From positions 30,995 to 94,994 of the forward strand of contig NZ_JAJLPA010000011.1 of assembly GCF_025548555.1 (NCBI RefSeq): a DNA stretch of 64,000 bases. The letters run 5' to 3'. Shown here piece after piece: positions 26,629-35,236 of this stretch; within the stretch, counting starts at the first letter, position 1, and every line of letters begins with the position of its first letter. Under the pieces are notes generated by a model. It was not told the DNA's origin and ran no database searches. It saw only the letters and a list, made by a program, of their open reading frames with translations. The stretch comes from Sphingomonas sp. A2-49. GTDB taxonomy: Bacteria; Pseudomonadota; Alphaproteobacteria; Sphingomonadales; Sphingomonadaceae. The position numbers and the translations under genes are program-made.

Positions 26629-28554
26629 TCAGCCGACCCGGTCCCGGATCAGCGTTTCGACCACGCCGGGCACCGCCAGCGTCGAGATATCGCCGAGGTT
26701 CGTCGTGTCGCCCTCCGCGATCTTGCGCAGGATGCGCCGCATGATCTTGCCCGACCGGGTCTTGGGCAGCATCGGCGCGAACTGGATCGCGTCGGGACTG
26801 GCGATCGGCCCGATCTCGCGCCGCACCCACTGGCGCAGGTCGGTGCGCAGCGCATCGCTCGGCTCTTCGCCGACGTTGAGCGTCACATAGGCGTAGATCG
26901 CCTGGCCCTTGACCTCGTGCGGCATGCCGACGACCGCGGCCTCGGCGACCTTCGCATGCGCGACCAGCGCGCTCTCCACCTCCGCCGTTCCCATGCGATG
27001 GCCCGATACGTTGATGACGTCGTCGACCCGGCCGGTGATCCAGTAATAGCCGTCGGCATCGCGGCGGCAGCCGTCGCCGGTGCAATACAGCCCCGGATAG
27101 GTGGTGAAATAGGTCTGGAAGAAGCGGTCGTGATCGCCCCACAGCGTCCGCATCTGTCCCGGCCAGCTGTCGGCGATGCACAGGTTGCCCTCGACCGCGC
27201 CGTTGAGCACCTCGCCCGCCGGACCGACCAGCAGCGGCATCACACCCGGCAGGGGGCGCGTCGCCGATCCGGGCTTCAGGTCGGTGGCATGGGGCAAAGG
27301 CGCGATCAGGATGCCGCCGGTCTCCGTCTGCCACCATGTGTCGACGATCGCGCAGCGCCGCTCGCCGACGACGCGGTGATACCAGTCCCACGCTTCCGGA
27401 TTGATCGGCTCTCCCACCGTGCCGAGCAGGCGCAGCGAGGCGCGGCTGGATCGCGTCACCCAGTCGTCGCCCTCGCGCATCAGCGCGCGGATCGCGGTGG
27501 GCGCGGTGTAGAAGGTGGTGACGCCGAGCCGGTCGATCGTGTCCCAGAAGCGGCCGTGGTCGGGATAGTTGGGCACCCCGTCGAACATCACCGTCGTCGC
27601 GCCGTTCGCCAGCGGTCCGTAGACGACATAGCTGTGCCCGGTGACCCAGCCGACGTCGGCGGTGCACCAGAAGACGTCGCCGTCGCGATGGTCGAAGACG
27701 TCGCGGAACGTCGTCGCGGTCCACACGCCATAGCCGCCGGTCGTGTGCAGCACGCCCTTGGGCGTCCCCGTCGATCCCGAGGTGTAGAGGATGAACAGCG
27801 GGTCCTCCGCGTTCATCGGTTCGGGCGGGCAATCTTCTGCGGCGTCGGCCACCGCCTCGTGCCACCAGATGTCGCGGCCCGGTGTCATCGCGACGCCGGC
27901 ACCGGTGCGGCGCACGACGACGACCCGCTCGACCGATGGGCAGGCGGGAAGCGCGGCATCGACATTCGCCTTGAGCGGCACCCGCTTGCCGCCGCGACAG
28001 CCCTCGTCGGCGGTAACCACCAGCCGGGCGTCGCAGTCCCGGATGCGGCTGGCGAGGCTGTCGGGCGAGAAGCCCCCGAACACGATCGAATGGATCGCGC
28101 CGATCCGCGCGCAGGCGAGCATCGCCACCGCCGCCTCGACGATCATCGGCAGATAGAGCGTCACGCGGTCGCCCCTGCGTACCCCCTGGTCCTTCAGGAC
28201 GTTGGCGAAGCGACAGACGCGCGCGTGCAGTTCGCGATAGCTCACCCGGCACGTCTCGCTGGGCTCGTCGCCCTCCCAGACGATCGCCGGCTGGTCGCCG
28301 CGTGTCGACAGGTGCCGGTCGAGGCAGTTGACCGACAGGTTGAGCGTCCCGTCGCCGAACCAGCGGATGCGGAAGTCGGCCTCGTCGAAGCTGGTGTCCT
28401 TCGCCTGCGTATAGGGCGTGATCCAGTCGAGGCACCGCCCGGCCTCGCGCCAATAGGCTTCGGGATCGGCGGCGGCGGCGGCGTAGCGGCGGTCGTATTC
28501 GGCCGCGTCGATGCTGCCCGCTCGCGCGGTGGCGGGGTGGATCGCGTCGGTCAT
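26629..28554 (-). CDS. acs: Acetyl-CoA synthetase
   Basis: A 641-residue AMP-forming ligase that converts acetate, ATP and CoA to acetyl-CoA. The P-loop-like [10 protein letters not shown], the YTSGST context, the [16 protein letters not shown] block and the C-terminal [11 protein letters not shown] with its acetylatable catalytic lysine are all present. ATG 28554 gives the normal N-terminus with DPEAYW. It lies 91 bases after the porin gene on the same strand. In Pseudomonas ethanol-oxidation regulons acs is co-regulated with the quinoprotein dehydrogenase, and its place at the edge of such a locus here fits assimilation of the acetate made by the pathway. Confidence 0.95.
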   Translation of the reverse strand: MTDAIHPATARAGSIDAAEYDRRYAAAAADPEAYWREAGRCLDWITPYTQAKDTSFDEADFRIRWFGDGTLNLSVNCLDRHLSTRGDQPAIVWEGDEPSETCRVSYRELHARVCRFANVLKDQGVRRGDRVTLYLPMIVEAAVAMLACARIGAIHSIVFGGFSPDSLASRIRDCDARLVVTADEGCRGGKRVPLKANVDAALPACPSVERVVVVRRTGAGVAMTPGRDIWWHEAVADAAEDCPPEPMNAEDPLFILYTSGSTGTPKGVLHTTGGYGVWTATTFRDVFDHRDGDVFWCTADVGWVTGHSYVVYGPLANGATTVMFDGVPNYPDHGRFWDTIDRLGVTTFYTAPTAIRALMREGDDWVTRSSRASLRLLGTVGEPINPEAWDWYHRVVGERRCAIVDTWWQTETGGILIAPLPHATDLKPGSATRPLPGVMPLLVGPAGEVLNGAVEGNLCIADSWPGQMRTLWGDHDRFFQTYFTTYPGLYCTGDGCRRDADGYYWITGRVDDVINVSGHRMGTAEVESALVAHAKVAEAAVVGMPHEVKGQAIYAYVTLNVGEEPSDALRTDLRQWVRREIGPIASPDAIQFAPMLPKTRSGKIMRRILRKIAEGDTTNLGDISTLAVPGVVETLIRDRVG

Positions 28555-28645
28555 ATCGTCTCCGGATGCAGCACGGTCATCGCGATCGGGGAACCGCGAT
28601 GACCGAAGGGAACGACCGGCGCGGGGCCGGCCCGGAAGGGGCGGC

Positions 28646-30082
28646 CTAGAAGAACAGGATCGCACCGGCGGCGAGCGCGTCGGACTGCGCGTCGTTGCCG
28701 TTGTGCGCCTTCGACCGGGTGTGCGTATACTCGCCGATCAGCGTCACCCAGCTGGTGAGGCCATAGCGCAGCTGCCCGACATAGCTCGCGTTGCGGCGGA
28801 CGAGGGCGGAGATCGCCTCGCCGCTCGCACGGTCGAGGTTGCTCTGGCCATAGCTCGCGCCCGCGGTGAACTTGCCGACGCCCAGCGTTCCCTGGACGTA
28901 GAAACCGTCGCTGTCGCGCTTGCGGCCGAGGGCGTCGGTCGACAGCAGGAACAGCCCGATCGTGCCGACCCCGGAGCCGGTGTAATAATATCCCGTCAGG
29001 CTGGCGTTGGCATAGGACAGCTTGGCGCCCAGATCGACCGCGCGGCCGGTATATTCCGGCAGGGTGGCGGTCGCGTCGTGCTTCTGGACCAGTCCGCTGA
29101 CCCAGGCGTGCAGGCCGAAGCCGCCGTCGACGGGGACCATGTCGTACGTCGCCTTCGCCTGGAAACCGGGGGCGCTGTTGATCTCGCTGAAGCCGACCGT
29201 GGTCAGCGGCTGGAAGATGCCGCCCGATACCTGGAGCCCGCCGAAGCGGGGCGAGGAATAGGTGATCTGCGGCTGGAAATCGGTGTAGATGTAACCGAGG
29301 CCGATCCGCCCGAGCGAGGTGTTGGACGGCGCCCCGTTGCCCGCCGCGGTGCCCACCGCGAGCAACGTGATGTCGTTCAGGATCGCGTCCGACCCGAACA
29401 GGCCGATGTCGCGACCGATCTTGACCTCGCCGAAGTCCTTGCGGCCGAAGGTGAGGTAGGTCTGGCGGAAATCGATGCCGGAGGTCTGGAGCGCCGCGGG
29501 CGACCCGCCGCCATTGGCACCGGCATTGCCGAGGTTGCTGTTGATGCCCGGGTACATGCCGAAATGCGCGCCGACGTCCCAGCCGCCCTGCGTGGTCGAT
29601 ACCTCGACCTTCAGGAAGCCGGGGAGCAGGCCGTTGCGGATCGCCGACGAACTGTCGCCCACCGTCGCCAGCCCGCCCGCCACCGCGTTGCCGGGGATCG
29701 CCCGGTCGCCATTGTCGTGGACGTAGAAGCCGTTGACCGAGCCGGAGAATTTCAGTGCGACGTCGCCGATCATCAGGCCGACGCCGGCATCGGTCATCCG
29801 CACCATCTTCTTGTCGTCGAGCCGTTCCGCCGCCGCCTGCTGCGTCGCCTCGCCCTGCGCGACCTGTGCGTTGACGGTGGGCTGGCCGGTCGCGATCGGG
29901 GTCGCGGCCTGCGTCTGCTTGCGCGCGACCAGCGCGTCATATTCGTCGCTGGTCAGGATCCCCTTTTCCTTCAGCCGCAGCAGCAGCTCGTCGGTGGCAT
30001 CCTGCGCCTGTGCCGGCGATGCCGCACAGCACATCAGCGCGGCACCGGCGACCGCGCCCAGCAGCTTGCCCGTTCGGTTCAT
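28646..30082 (-). CDS. Outer-membrane porin (DcaP-like trimeric type)
   Basis: A 478-residue exported protein. ATG 30082 is chosen because it gives the signal peptide [22 protein letters not shown]; longer in-frame starts do not. After it comes a helical, coiled-coil-like segment ([21 protein letters not shown]) and then a barrel of alternating strands ending in AAGAILFF with a terminal Phe. The layout resembles DcaP-like porins that let small acids or alcohols cross the outer membrane. A CCAAAG operator-like motif lies about 75 bases upstream, as at the other alcohol-oxidation genes, so it probably serves substrate or product passage in that pathway. Confidence 0.82.
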   Translation of the reverse strand: MNRTGKLLGAVAGAALMCCAASPAQAQDATDELLLRLKEKGILTSDEYDALVARKQTQAATPIATGQPTVNAQVAQGEATQQAAAERLDDKKMVRMTDAGVGLMIGDVALKFSGSVNGFYVHDNGDRAIPGNAVAGGLATVGDSSSAIRNGLLPGFLKVEVSTTQGGWDVGAHFGMYPGINSNLGNAGANGGGSPAALQTSGIDFRQTYLTFGRKDFGEVKIGRDIGLFGSDAILNDITLLAVGTAAGNGAPSNTSLGRIGLGYIYTDFQPQITYSSPRFGGLQVSGGIFQPLTTVGFSEINSAPGFQAKATYDMVPVDGGFGLHAWVSGLVQKHDATATLPEYTGRAVDLGAKLSYANASLTGYYYTGSGVGTIGLFLLSTDALGRKRDSDGFYVQGTLGVGKFTAGASYGQSNLDRASGEAISALVRRNASYVGQLRYGLTSWVTLIGEYTHTRSKAHNGNDAQSDALAAGAILFF

Positions 30083-30157
30083 TCCCGTCCTCCCCTGTTC
30101 GAAGGCCATCGATCGAGGCCCTTGGCAGGAAAGCTGACCGATGGCGGGGCGGCGCGG

Positions 30158-30171
30158 AATTGGACTTTGGA
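30158..30171 (-). promoter_or_regulatory. Repeated CCAAAG-type operator motif, porin copy
   Basis: Minus strand reads TCCAAAGTCCAATT, matching 11 of 14 bases of the copy upstream of cytochrome c. It lies about 75 bases before the porin start. A regulatory role is inferred from recurrence at co-functional genes. Confidence 0.5.
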
Positions 30172-30176
30172 CGGGC

Positions 30177-31136
30177 CTAGGGCGCGACGACGACGCCCCA
30201 TGGCGCCCTGCCGGCGGGCAGCGTCGCGGTGACCGCATTGGTCTTTAGGTCGATGACGGTGACGTCGTCGCTGAGCCCGTTGGCGGCGAAGGCGCGGCGG
30301 CCGTCGGGACCGATTGCGACCTGCCACACGCGCTGGCCGACGGGCACGTAGCCGAGCACCTTGCGGGTCGCGACGTCGACGATCGCGACATGGTTGGCGC
30401 GACCCAGCGCGACGAGGGCGCGGCGACCGTCGGGGGTGAAGCGGATGCCGACGGGCAGCACCTTTTCGGGCGGCACGCCCGGGGGCGCGAAGCGGATCGT
30501 CTGGGTTACCGCGTGGGTTTGCGGATCGACGATCTGCACGGTGCCGCCGATCTCGGCGGAAGACCACAATTGCCGCCCGTCCGCGGTGAATTCGGCATGG
30601 CGCGGACGCGCGTCGACGCGCGTTTCGGCGATCGGACGGCGGGTCGCGATGTCGATCCAGTGCAGCGCGTTGTCGGTTTCGGAGGTGGAGACCGCGGTGC
30701 GCCCGTCGGGGCTGACCGCCATGCCTTCGGGTTCGACGCCGACGACGATCTGGAACGCGACGGTGCGGGTGGGGATGTCGATCGCCGTCACCTGCGCGTC
30801 GCGCTCGTTCGAGGCGAACAGCAGCTTGCCGTCGGGCGACAGCGCAAAGGTCTCCGGGTCCTCGCCCGACGGCAGGTCCGCGACGACGCGACCGCTGGCG
30901 CGGTCGATCACCTGCACCGCATTGTCGTCGCTGGCGCAGACGTACAATTGCCGGCCGTCGCGCGACAGCAGGATGCCGCGCGGGCGCTTGCCGACCGGCC
31001 AGGTGGCGATCGTCTTCAGTGTCGCCCCGTCGATGACGGTGATGGAGTTGCCGCGCTCGTTGGTGACGTAGATCGTCTCCGCGACGGCAGGGGTGGCGAG
31101 CGTCGCGAGGACCGCGATCAGGGGAAGCGTGCGCAT
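30177..31136 (-). CDS. YncE-like beta-propeller protein, quinoprotein-associated
   Basis: A 319-residue exported seven-bladed propeller. The signal peptide is MRTLPLIAVLATLATPAVA, then repeated blades with the pattern SPDGKLLFASNERDAQVTAID and TPDGRRALVALGRANHVAIVD. It fits the PQQ-dependent catabolism-associated beta-propeller family, which accompanies alcohol quinoproteins but has no proven biochemical role. It is divergent from the cytochrome c gene, with 125 bases between them holding an operator-like motif. It may carry or sense a redox cofactor or metal. Confidence 0.85.
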   Translation of the reverse strand: MRTLPLIAVLATLATPAVAETIYVTNERGNSITVIDGATLKTIATWPVGKRPRGILLSRDGRQLYVCASDDNAVQVIDRASGRVVADLPSGEDPETFALSPDGKLLFASNERDAQVTAIDIPTRTVAFQIVVGVEPEGMAVSPDGRTAVSTSETDNALHWIDIATRRPIAETRVDARPRHAEFTADGRQLWSSAEIGGTVQIVDPQTHAVTQTIRFAPPGVPPEKVLPVGIRFTPDGRRALVALGRANHVAIVDVATRKVLGYVPVGQRVWQVAIGPDGRRAFAANGLSDDVTVIDLKTNAVTATLPAGRAPWGVVVAP

Positions 31137-31175
31137 GGTCGAAAGGATAGCAGGCGCGGCGGCGAACGCCCTCCT

Positions 31176-31189
31176 ACCAAAGTGCAATG
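31176..31189 (+). promoter_or_regulatory. Repeated CCAAAG-type operator motif, cytochrome c / propeller copy
   Basis: Plus strand ACCAAAGTGCAATG lies 72 bases upstream of the cytochrome gene and 40 bases upstream of the divergent propeller gene. A possible -10 box TAGGAT is at 31210-31215, about 20 bases downstream. It is the copy closest to the consensus. Confidence 0.55.
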
Positions 31190-31261
31190 GGGTTTCCGCG
31201 GCCCGCGCCTAGGATCGGCCGCCAGGAACCGCGCCTTCGCGGTGGACGAAAGAGGTGTGTC

Positions 31262-31714
31262 ATGGCGTATCGTGGATCGCGGCTGCTGTTCGCCGCATCG
31301 ATGCTGGTCGCGGCGGGGTCGATCGGGGCGAACCTGCTCGCGCATGGCAACGTCGTGCCGCAACCCGTCGACACCAGCGCGCTGCCCGACATCCAGGGCG
31401 GCAACGACACCTACCTCACGAAGAACCCCTATCGCGCAGACCCCAAGGTCTATGCCACCGCGCAGAAGATCGGCGAGAGCGCCTACGGCCAGAATTGCGC
31501 GCGGTGCCACGGGCTGGAGGCGATATCGGGCGGCATCGCGCCCGACCTGCGCTACCTCGACAAGGGCGAGGACGGCGACGAATGGTACATCACCCGCTAT
31601 CACAAGGGATCGGTGCGCGACGGCAAGGTGTACATGCCCGCGATGGGCGACGTGCTGGGCCAGAAGGCCGGCTGGGCGATCCGGTCGTGGCTCGACACCA
31701 AGCACGAGGAATAG
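31262..31714 (+). CDS. Periplasmic cytochrome c, quinoprotein electron acceptor
   Basis: A 150-residue protein with an uncleaved or cleaved N-terminal helix (LLFAASMLVAAGSIGANLLA), one haem site CARCH at residues 79-83 and a likely axial Met in VYMPAMGD. This is the c550 type (PedF/ExaB/XoxG-like) that takes electrons from the PQQ alcohol dehydrogenase. ATG 31262 is preceded by AAAGAGGTG. The stop is four bases from the GTG of the binding protein, so they form one unit. The dehydrogenase gene follows after the binding protein. Confidence 0.9.
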   Translation: MAYRGSRLLFAASMLVAAGSIGANLLAHGNVVPQPVDTSALPDIQGGNDTYLTKNPYRADPKVYATAQKIGESAYGQNCARCHGLEAISGGIAPDLRYLDKGEDGDEWYITRYHKGSVRDGKVYMPAMGDVLGQKAGWAIRSWLDTKHEE

Positions 31715-31718
31715 GCGC

Positions 31719-32564
31719 GTGATCGGACGGCGTGCGTTCCTGGCGGGCGGCGTCGCCGCCGCCCTGCTGCCCCGCGGCGCCGCGGCGGCGTCGCTCGACA
31801 AGCTGAAGGCGGCGGGCGTGCTGCGCGTCGCCGTCTATCGCGACTTCGCACCATGGTCGTGGCGACGGGACGGCACGCTCGTCGGTATCGACGTCGACTT
31901 CGCCCAGGCGCTGGCGGCGTCGCTCGGGCTCCGGGCCGAAATGGTCGACTTCATGGCGGACGAGGACGTCGGCGACGATCTGCGCAACATGATCTGGCGC
32001 GGGCCGCTGATCGGCGGTTCGGTCGCCGACGTGATGATGCACGTCCCCTACGACCGCACCTTCGCGCTCGCCAACGACCGCGCCGTGTTCGTCGCACCCT
32101 ATTATCGCGAAGGGTTCCAGATGGCGTGCGGGATCGATACCGATTGCGAGGTCGCGCCGCCGCAGCTGAAGGGCAAGCGGCTGGTCGCCGAGCTCGATTC
32201 GATCCCCGATTTCTACCTGTCGGGCAGCTTCGGCGGCGTGCTGCGCGGCGACGTGCAGCACCTTCCCAGTGGCGACGCCGCGCTGACCGCGGTCAAGGAG
32301 GGCAGGGCCGATGCCGTGCTCGCGACGCGCGCGCAGGTCGAGCATGCGCTCGCCGGCGGCAATCCGAAGGTGAAGGTGCGTCGCGGCCCGCTGCCGGCGC
32401 TGCCCTCGCCCGGCTGGGACGTCGGGCTGGCGGTGAAGGACGACAGCCGCGACCTGGGCGATGCGCTGGAGCGGTCGGTCGCGGCGTTGCAGAAGGACGG
32501 CACGCTGGCGAGGATCCTGGTGCGCTACGGCGTCAGTCCGAAGGCCCCGCTGGCGGCCGCTTGA
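31719..32564 (+). CDS. XoxJ/MoxJ-like periplasmic binding protein
   Basis: A 281-residue family-3 solute-binding-fold protein. GTG 31719 gives a Tat-like signal MIGRRAFLAGGVAAALLP. The LRVAVYRDFAPWSW start, DVDFAQALAASLG and WDVGLAVKDDSRDLGDAL blocks are typical. No ABC permease genes are nearby. In methanol and ethanol quinoprotein operons, MoxJ and XoxJ have this fold and help assemble or activate the dehydrogenase rather than import a solute. Its place directly between cytochrome c and the PQQ dehydrogenase supports that role. Confidence 0.85.
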   Translation: MIGRRAFLAGGVAAALLPRGAAAASLDKLKAAGVLRVAVYRDFAPWSWRRDGTLVGIDVDFAQALAASLGLRAEMVDFMADEDVGDDLRNMIWRGPLIGGSVADVMMHVPYDRTFALANDRAVFVAPYYREGFQMACGIDTDCEVAPPQLKGKRLVAELDSIPDFYLSGSFGGVLRGDVQHLPSGDAALTAVKEGRADAVLATRAQVEHALAGGNPKVKVRRGPLPALPSPGWDVGLAVKDDSRDLGDALERSVAALQKDGTLARILVRYGVSPKAPLAAA

Positions 32565-32595
32565 ACGGCGGTCGGCCGGGGTCGGCAGGCCTCGT

Positions 32596-32609
32596 CCCAA
32601 GGTAGCATT
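32596..32609 (+). promoter_or_regulatory. Repeated CCAAAG-type operator motif, PQQ dehydrogenase copy
   Basis: Plus strand CCCAAGGTAGCATT, a weaker copy matching 8 of 14 positions without gaps, 84 bases before the dehydrogenase start. A possible -10 TAGTCT is at 32631-32636, the same distance as at the cytochrome promoter. The dehydrogenase thus probably has its own promoter. Confidence 0.4.
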
Positions 32610-32692
32610 TAGGCCGCCGCCGCGCGGGTTTAGTCTCTCCCCAACACAGCCCGGCCGAAACACCGGACTCGGGCAACAAGGGGAGAGACTGC

Positions 32693-34471
32693 ATGATCCG
32701 ACATCGCACCCGCCTGGCCCTGCTCGCCGGAGCGGCGCTTTCGTCCGGGGCGCTCGCCGCGGCCGACCGTCCGGCGGCGACCGTCGCGCCGGCGGCCCCC
32801 GTCGCGGGCGCGGCCGGGGCCGGCCCGACCGATGCCGACCTGATGAACGACGCCGCCACGCCGGGCGACATCCTGACCTATGGCATGGGACCGAAGGCGC
32901 AGCGGTTCAGCCCGATCGCCCAGATCACCACCGCGAACGTCGGCCGCCTCGTCCCCGCCTTTTCCGCCTCGCTCGGCGGCGAGAAGCAGCGCGGCCAGGA
33001 ATCGCAGCCGCTGGTCTACGACGGCACGATCTACGTCACGGGCTCGTACAGCCGCCTGTTCGCGTTCGACGCGCGGACCGGCGAGGAGAAATGGCAATAT
33101 GACGCACGCCTGCCCGACGGGATCATGCCGTGCTGCGACGTCGTCAACCGCGGTGCGGCGATCTATGGCGACAAGGTGATCTTCTCGACGCTCGACGCGC
33201 ACATGGTCGCGCTCAACCGGACGACGGGCAAGGTGATCTGGAACAAGAAGCTTCAGGATTACGACGCGGGCTATTCGAACACGGCGGCGCCGATGATCGT
33301 GCACGGCAAGGTGATCTACGGCAATTCGGGCGGCGAATTCGGCATCGTCGGCCGGGTCGAGGCGCGCGACGTCAACACCGGCGAACTCGTCTGGTCGCGT
33401 CCGACGATCGAGGGGAACATGGGCACCCTCAACAGCAAGGATTCGACGATGACCGGCAAGCTCAACGCGAGCTGGCAGGGCGACCAGTGGAAGACCGGGG
33501 GCGGTGCCACCTGGCTCGGCGGCACCTACGATCCCGAAACCAACCTCGTCTACATGGGCACCGGCAATCCCGCGCCGTGGAACAGCCACCTGCGCCCCGG
33601 CGACAACCTCTATACCTCGTCGACGCTGGCGCTCGATCCCGACAGCGGCGAGATCAAGTGGCATTACCAGACGACCCCGCACGATGGCTGGGACTTCGAC
33701 GGCGTCAACGAATTCATCCCCTTCGACCAGGGCGGGCGCAAGCTGGGCGCGAAGGCCGATCGCAACGGCTTCTTCTTCGTCCTCGACCGGACCAACGGCA
33801 AGTTCGTGTCGGCGACCCCGTTCGTCAGCAAGACGACCTGGGCCACGGGCTACAGCAAGGCCGGACGGCCGATCTACGTCGATGCCAACCGCCCCGGCCC
33901 GCCGACCGCGGAGAAGGGCACCTCGGTCTTTTCCGCCCCCGCATTCCTCGGCGCCAAGAACTGGATGCCGATGGCCTACAGCCAGCAGACCGGCATGTTC
34001 TACATCCCCAGCAACGAATGGGGCATGGACATCTGGAACGAGCCGATCGCGTACAAGAAGGGCGCGGCCTATCTGGGTGCGGGCTTCACGATCAAGCCGC
34101 TCTACGACGACCATATCGGCGTGCTGCGCGCGGTCGACCCGAAGACCGGCAAGATCATGTGGGAATACAAGAACAAGGCACCTTTGTGGGGTGGTGTGCT
34201 GACGACCGCGGGCAACCTCGTCTTCACCGGCACGCCCGAGGGATATCTGAAGGCGTTCGACGCGAAGACCGGCAAGGAATTGTGGAAGTTCAACACCGGG
34301 TCGGGCGTGGTCGGATCGCCGGTGACGTGGGAGCAGGACGGCGAGCAATATGTCGCGGTCATGTCCGGCTGGGGCGGCGCGGTGCCGCTGTGGGGCGGCG
34401 AGGTCGCCAAGGCGGTGCAGCACATCAACCAGGGCGGCGCGCTCTGGGTGTTCAAGCTGCCCCGGTCGTGA
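32693..34471 (+). CDS. PQQ alcohol dehydrogenase, lanthanide-type signature
   Basis: A 592-residue periplasmic eight-bladed quinoprotein. The signal peptide is at residues 1-24. The vicinal disulfide Cys147-Cys148 (MPCCD), metal ligands Glu215 (GGEFG) and Asn292 (TGNPAPWN), and the catalytic Asp334 in [11 protein letters not shown] are present. Asp336, two residues after the catalytic Asp, is the extra ligand found in lanthanide-dependent XoxF and PedH; calcium enzymes have Ala, Ser or Thr there. It should oxidise ethanol or other alcohols and aldehydes, passing electrons to cytochrome c. The ribosome-binding site GGGGAGAG is at 32680-32687. No haem motif is present, so it is a type I enzyme. 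Whether the metal is a lanthanide is predicted. Confidence 0.93.
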   Translation: MIRHRTRLALLAGAALSSGALAAADRPAATVAPAAPVAGAAGAGPTDADLMNDAATPGDILTYGMGPKAQRFSPIAQITTANVGRLVPAFSASLGGEKQRGQESQPLVYDGTIYVTGSYSRLFAFDARTGEEKWQYDARLPDGIMPCCDVVNRGAAIYGDKVIFSTLDAHMVALNRTTGKVIWNKKLQDYDAGYSNTAAPMIVHGKVIYGNSGGEFGIVGRVEARDVNTGELVWSRPTIEGNMGTLNSKDSTMTGKLNASWQGDQWKTGGGATWLGGTYDPETNLVYMGTGNPAPWNSHLRPGDNLYTSSTLALDPDSGEIKWHYQTTPHDGWDFDGVNEFIPFDQGGRKLGAKADRNGFFFVLDRTNGKFVSATPFVSKTTWATGYSKAGRPIYVDANRPGPPTAEKGTSVFSAPAFLGAKNWMPMAYSQQTGMFYIPSNEWGMDIWNEPIAYKKGAAYLGAGFTIKPLYDDHIGVLRAVDPKTGKIMWEYKNKAPLWGGVLTTAGNLVFTGTPEGYLKAFDAKTGKELWKFNTGSGVVGSPVTWEQDGEQYVAVMSGWGGAVPLWGGEVAKAVQHINQGGALWVFKLPRS

Positions 34472-34482
34472 TCGGCGGATGG

Positions 34483-34508
34483 GGGGCGTCGGCGACGGCG
34501 CCCCTTTG
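34483..34508 (+). terminator. Rho-independent-like terminator after the PQQ dehydrogenase
   Basis: An eight-base stem (GGGGCGTC with GGCGCCCC, one G-T wobble) and a six-base loop start 11 bases after the dehydrogenase stop and are followed by TTTGT. It should separate the dehydrogenase transcript from the regulator gene at 34558. Confidence 0.55.
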
Positions 34509-34557
34509 TCCTGCCGCCATCGGTACGCTAGACCCGCCGGCGGGGAGAGGGATCAGC

Positions 34558-35205
34558 GTGGAACGGGTGCTCATCGCGGACGACCATCCGCTCGTGCGGG
34601 ACGGGTTGCGCACGGTGATATCGGTCGCCTTCGACCAGACCGAACTCTTCGAGGCGTCGTCGATCGCCGAGGCGCAGGCGGTGATCGAGCGCGAGGGCGA
34701 TTTCGACCTCGTCCTGCTCGACCTCAACATGCCCGATGCGGACGGCTTCGCGGGGCTCGCGACGCTGCGGGCGCGCTTTCCCTCGATCCCGATCGTCATC
34801 GTCTCGGGCGCGGTGGAAAGCGGCCTCGTCAGCGCCGCGATCGCGCATGGCGCCGCGGGCTTCATCCCGAAATCGCTGAAGCGCAGCGCGATCGTCGCCG
34901 CGATCCAGTCCATCCTGGCGGGCGACGTGTTCATGCCGGAGGAATTCCGGATCGGTGCCGGCGACGGCGGCGAGGGCGTCGACATCCGGCGCCGCATCGC
35001 GACGCTCACCCCGCAGCAGCGCGTCGTGCTCGGACTGGTGGTCGCGGGCAAGCTCAACAAGCAGATCGCGTTCGAGCTGGACGTGTCGATGACGACGGTG
35101 AAGGCGCACGTGTCCGCGATCCTGGGAAAGCTCAATGTCTACAGCCGGACGCAGGCGGTGATCCTCGCCAACAAGGTGCATTTCGTCGCCGCCGCGCGCG
35201 ACTGA
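34558..35205 (+). CDS. LuxR/NarL-family response regulator
   Basis: A 215-residue two-component regulator. The receiver domain (1-120) has the acidic pair in IADDH, the phosphorylation Asp in LLDLNMPD and the conserved Lys in FIPKSLKR. The C-terminal helix-turn-helix (TLTPQQRVVLGLVVAGKLNKQIAFEL, from about 147) is of LuxR type. GTG 34558 is used because GGGGAGAGG lies just upstream. It faces the hybrid kinase gene, 31 bases away. By position it resembles ErdR/AgmR-type regulators of ethanol oxidation in Pseudomonas. It is the best candidate to bind the CCAAAG motif repeated in this locus. Confidence 0.88.
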   Translation: MERVLIADDHPLVRDGLRTVISVAFDQTELFEASSIAEAQAVIEREGDFDLVLLDLNMPDADGFAGLATLRARFPSIPIVIVSGAVESGLVSAAIAHGAAGFIPKSLKRSAIVAAIQSILAGDVFMPEEFRIGAGDGGEGVDIRRRIATLTPQQRVVLGLVVAGKLNKQIAFELDVSMTTVKAHVSAILGKLNVYSRTQAVILANKVHFVAAARD

Positions 35206-35236
35206 GGCAGCCGGCGCGACGCCCGCGGGACTGCGC

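Noticed and set aside
31719..32564. Reading the family-3 binding protein as part of an amino-acid ABC importer
   Set aside because: No permease or ATPase genes are near, and it lies between cytochrome c and the PQQ dehydrogenase, as MoxJ/XoxJ proteins do.
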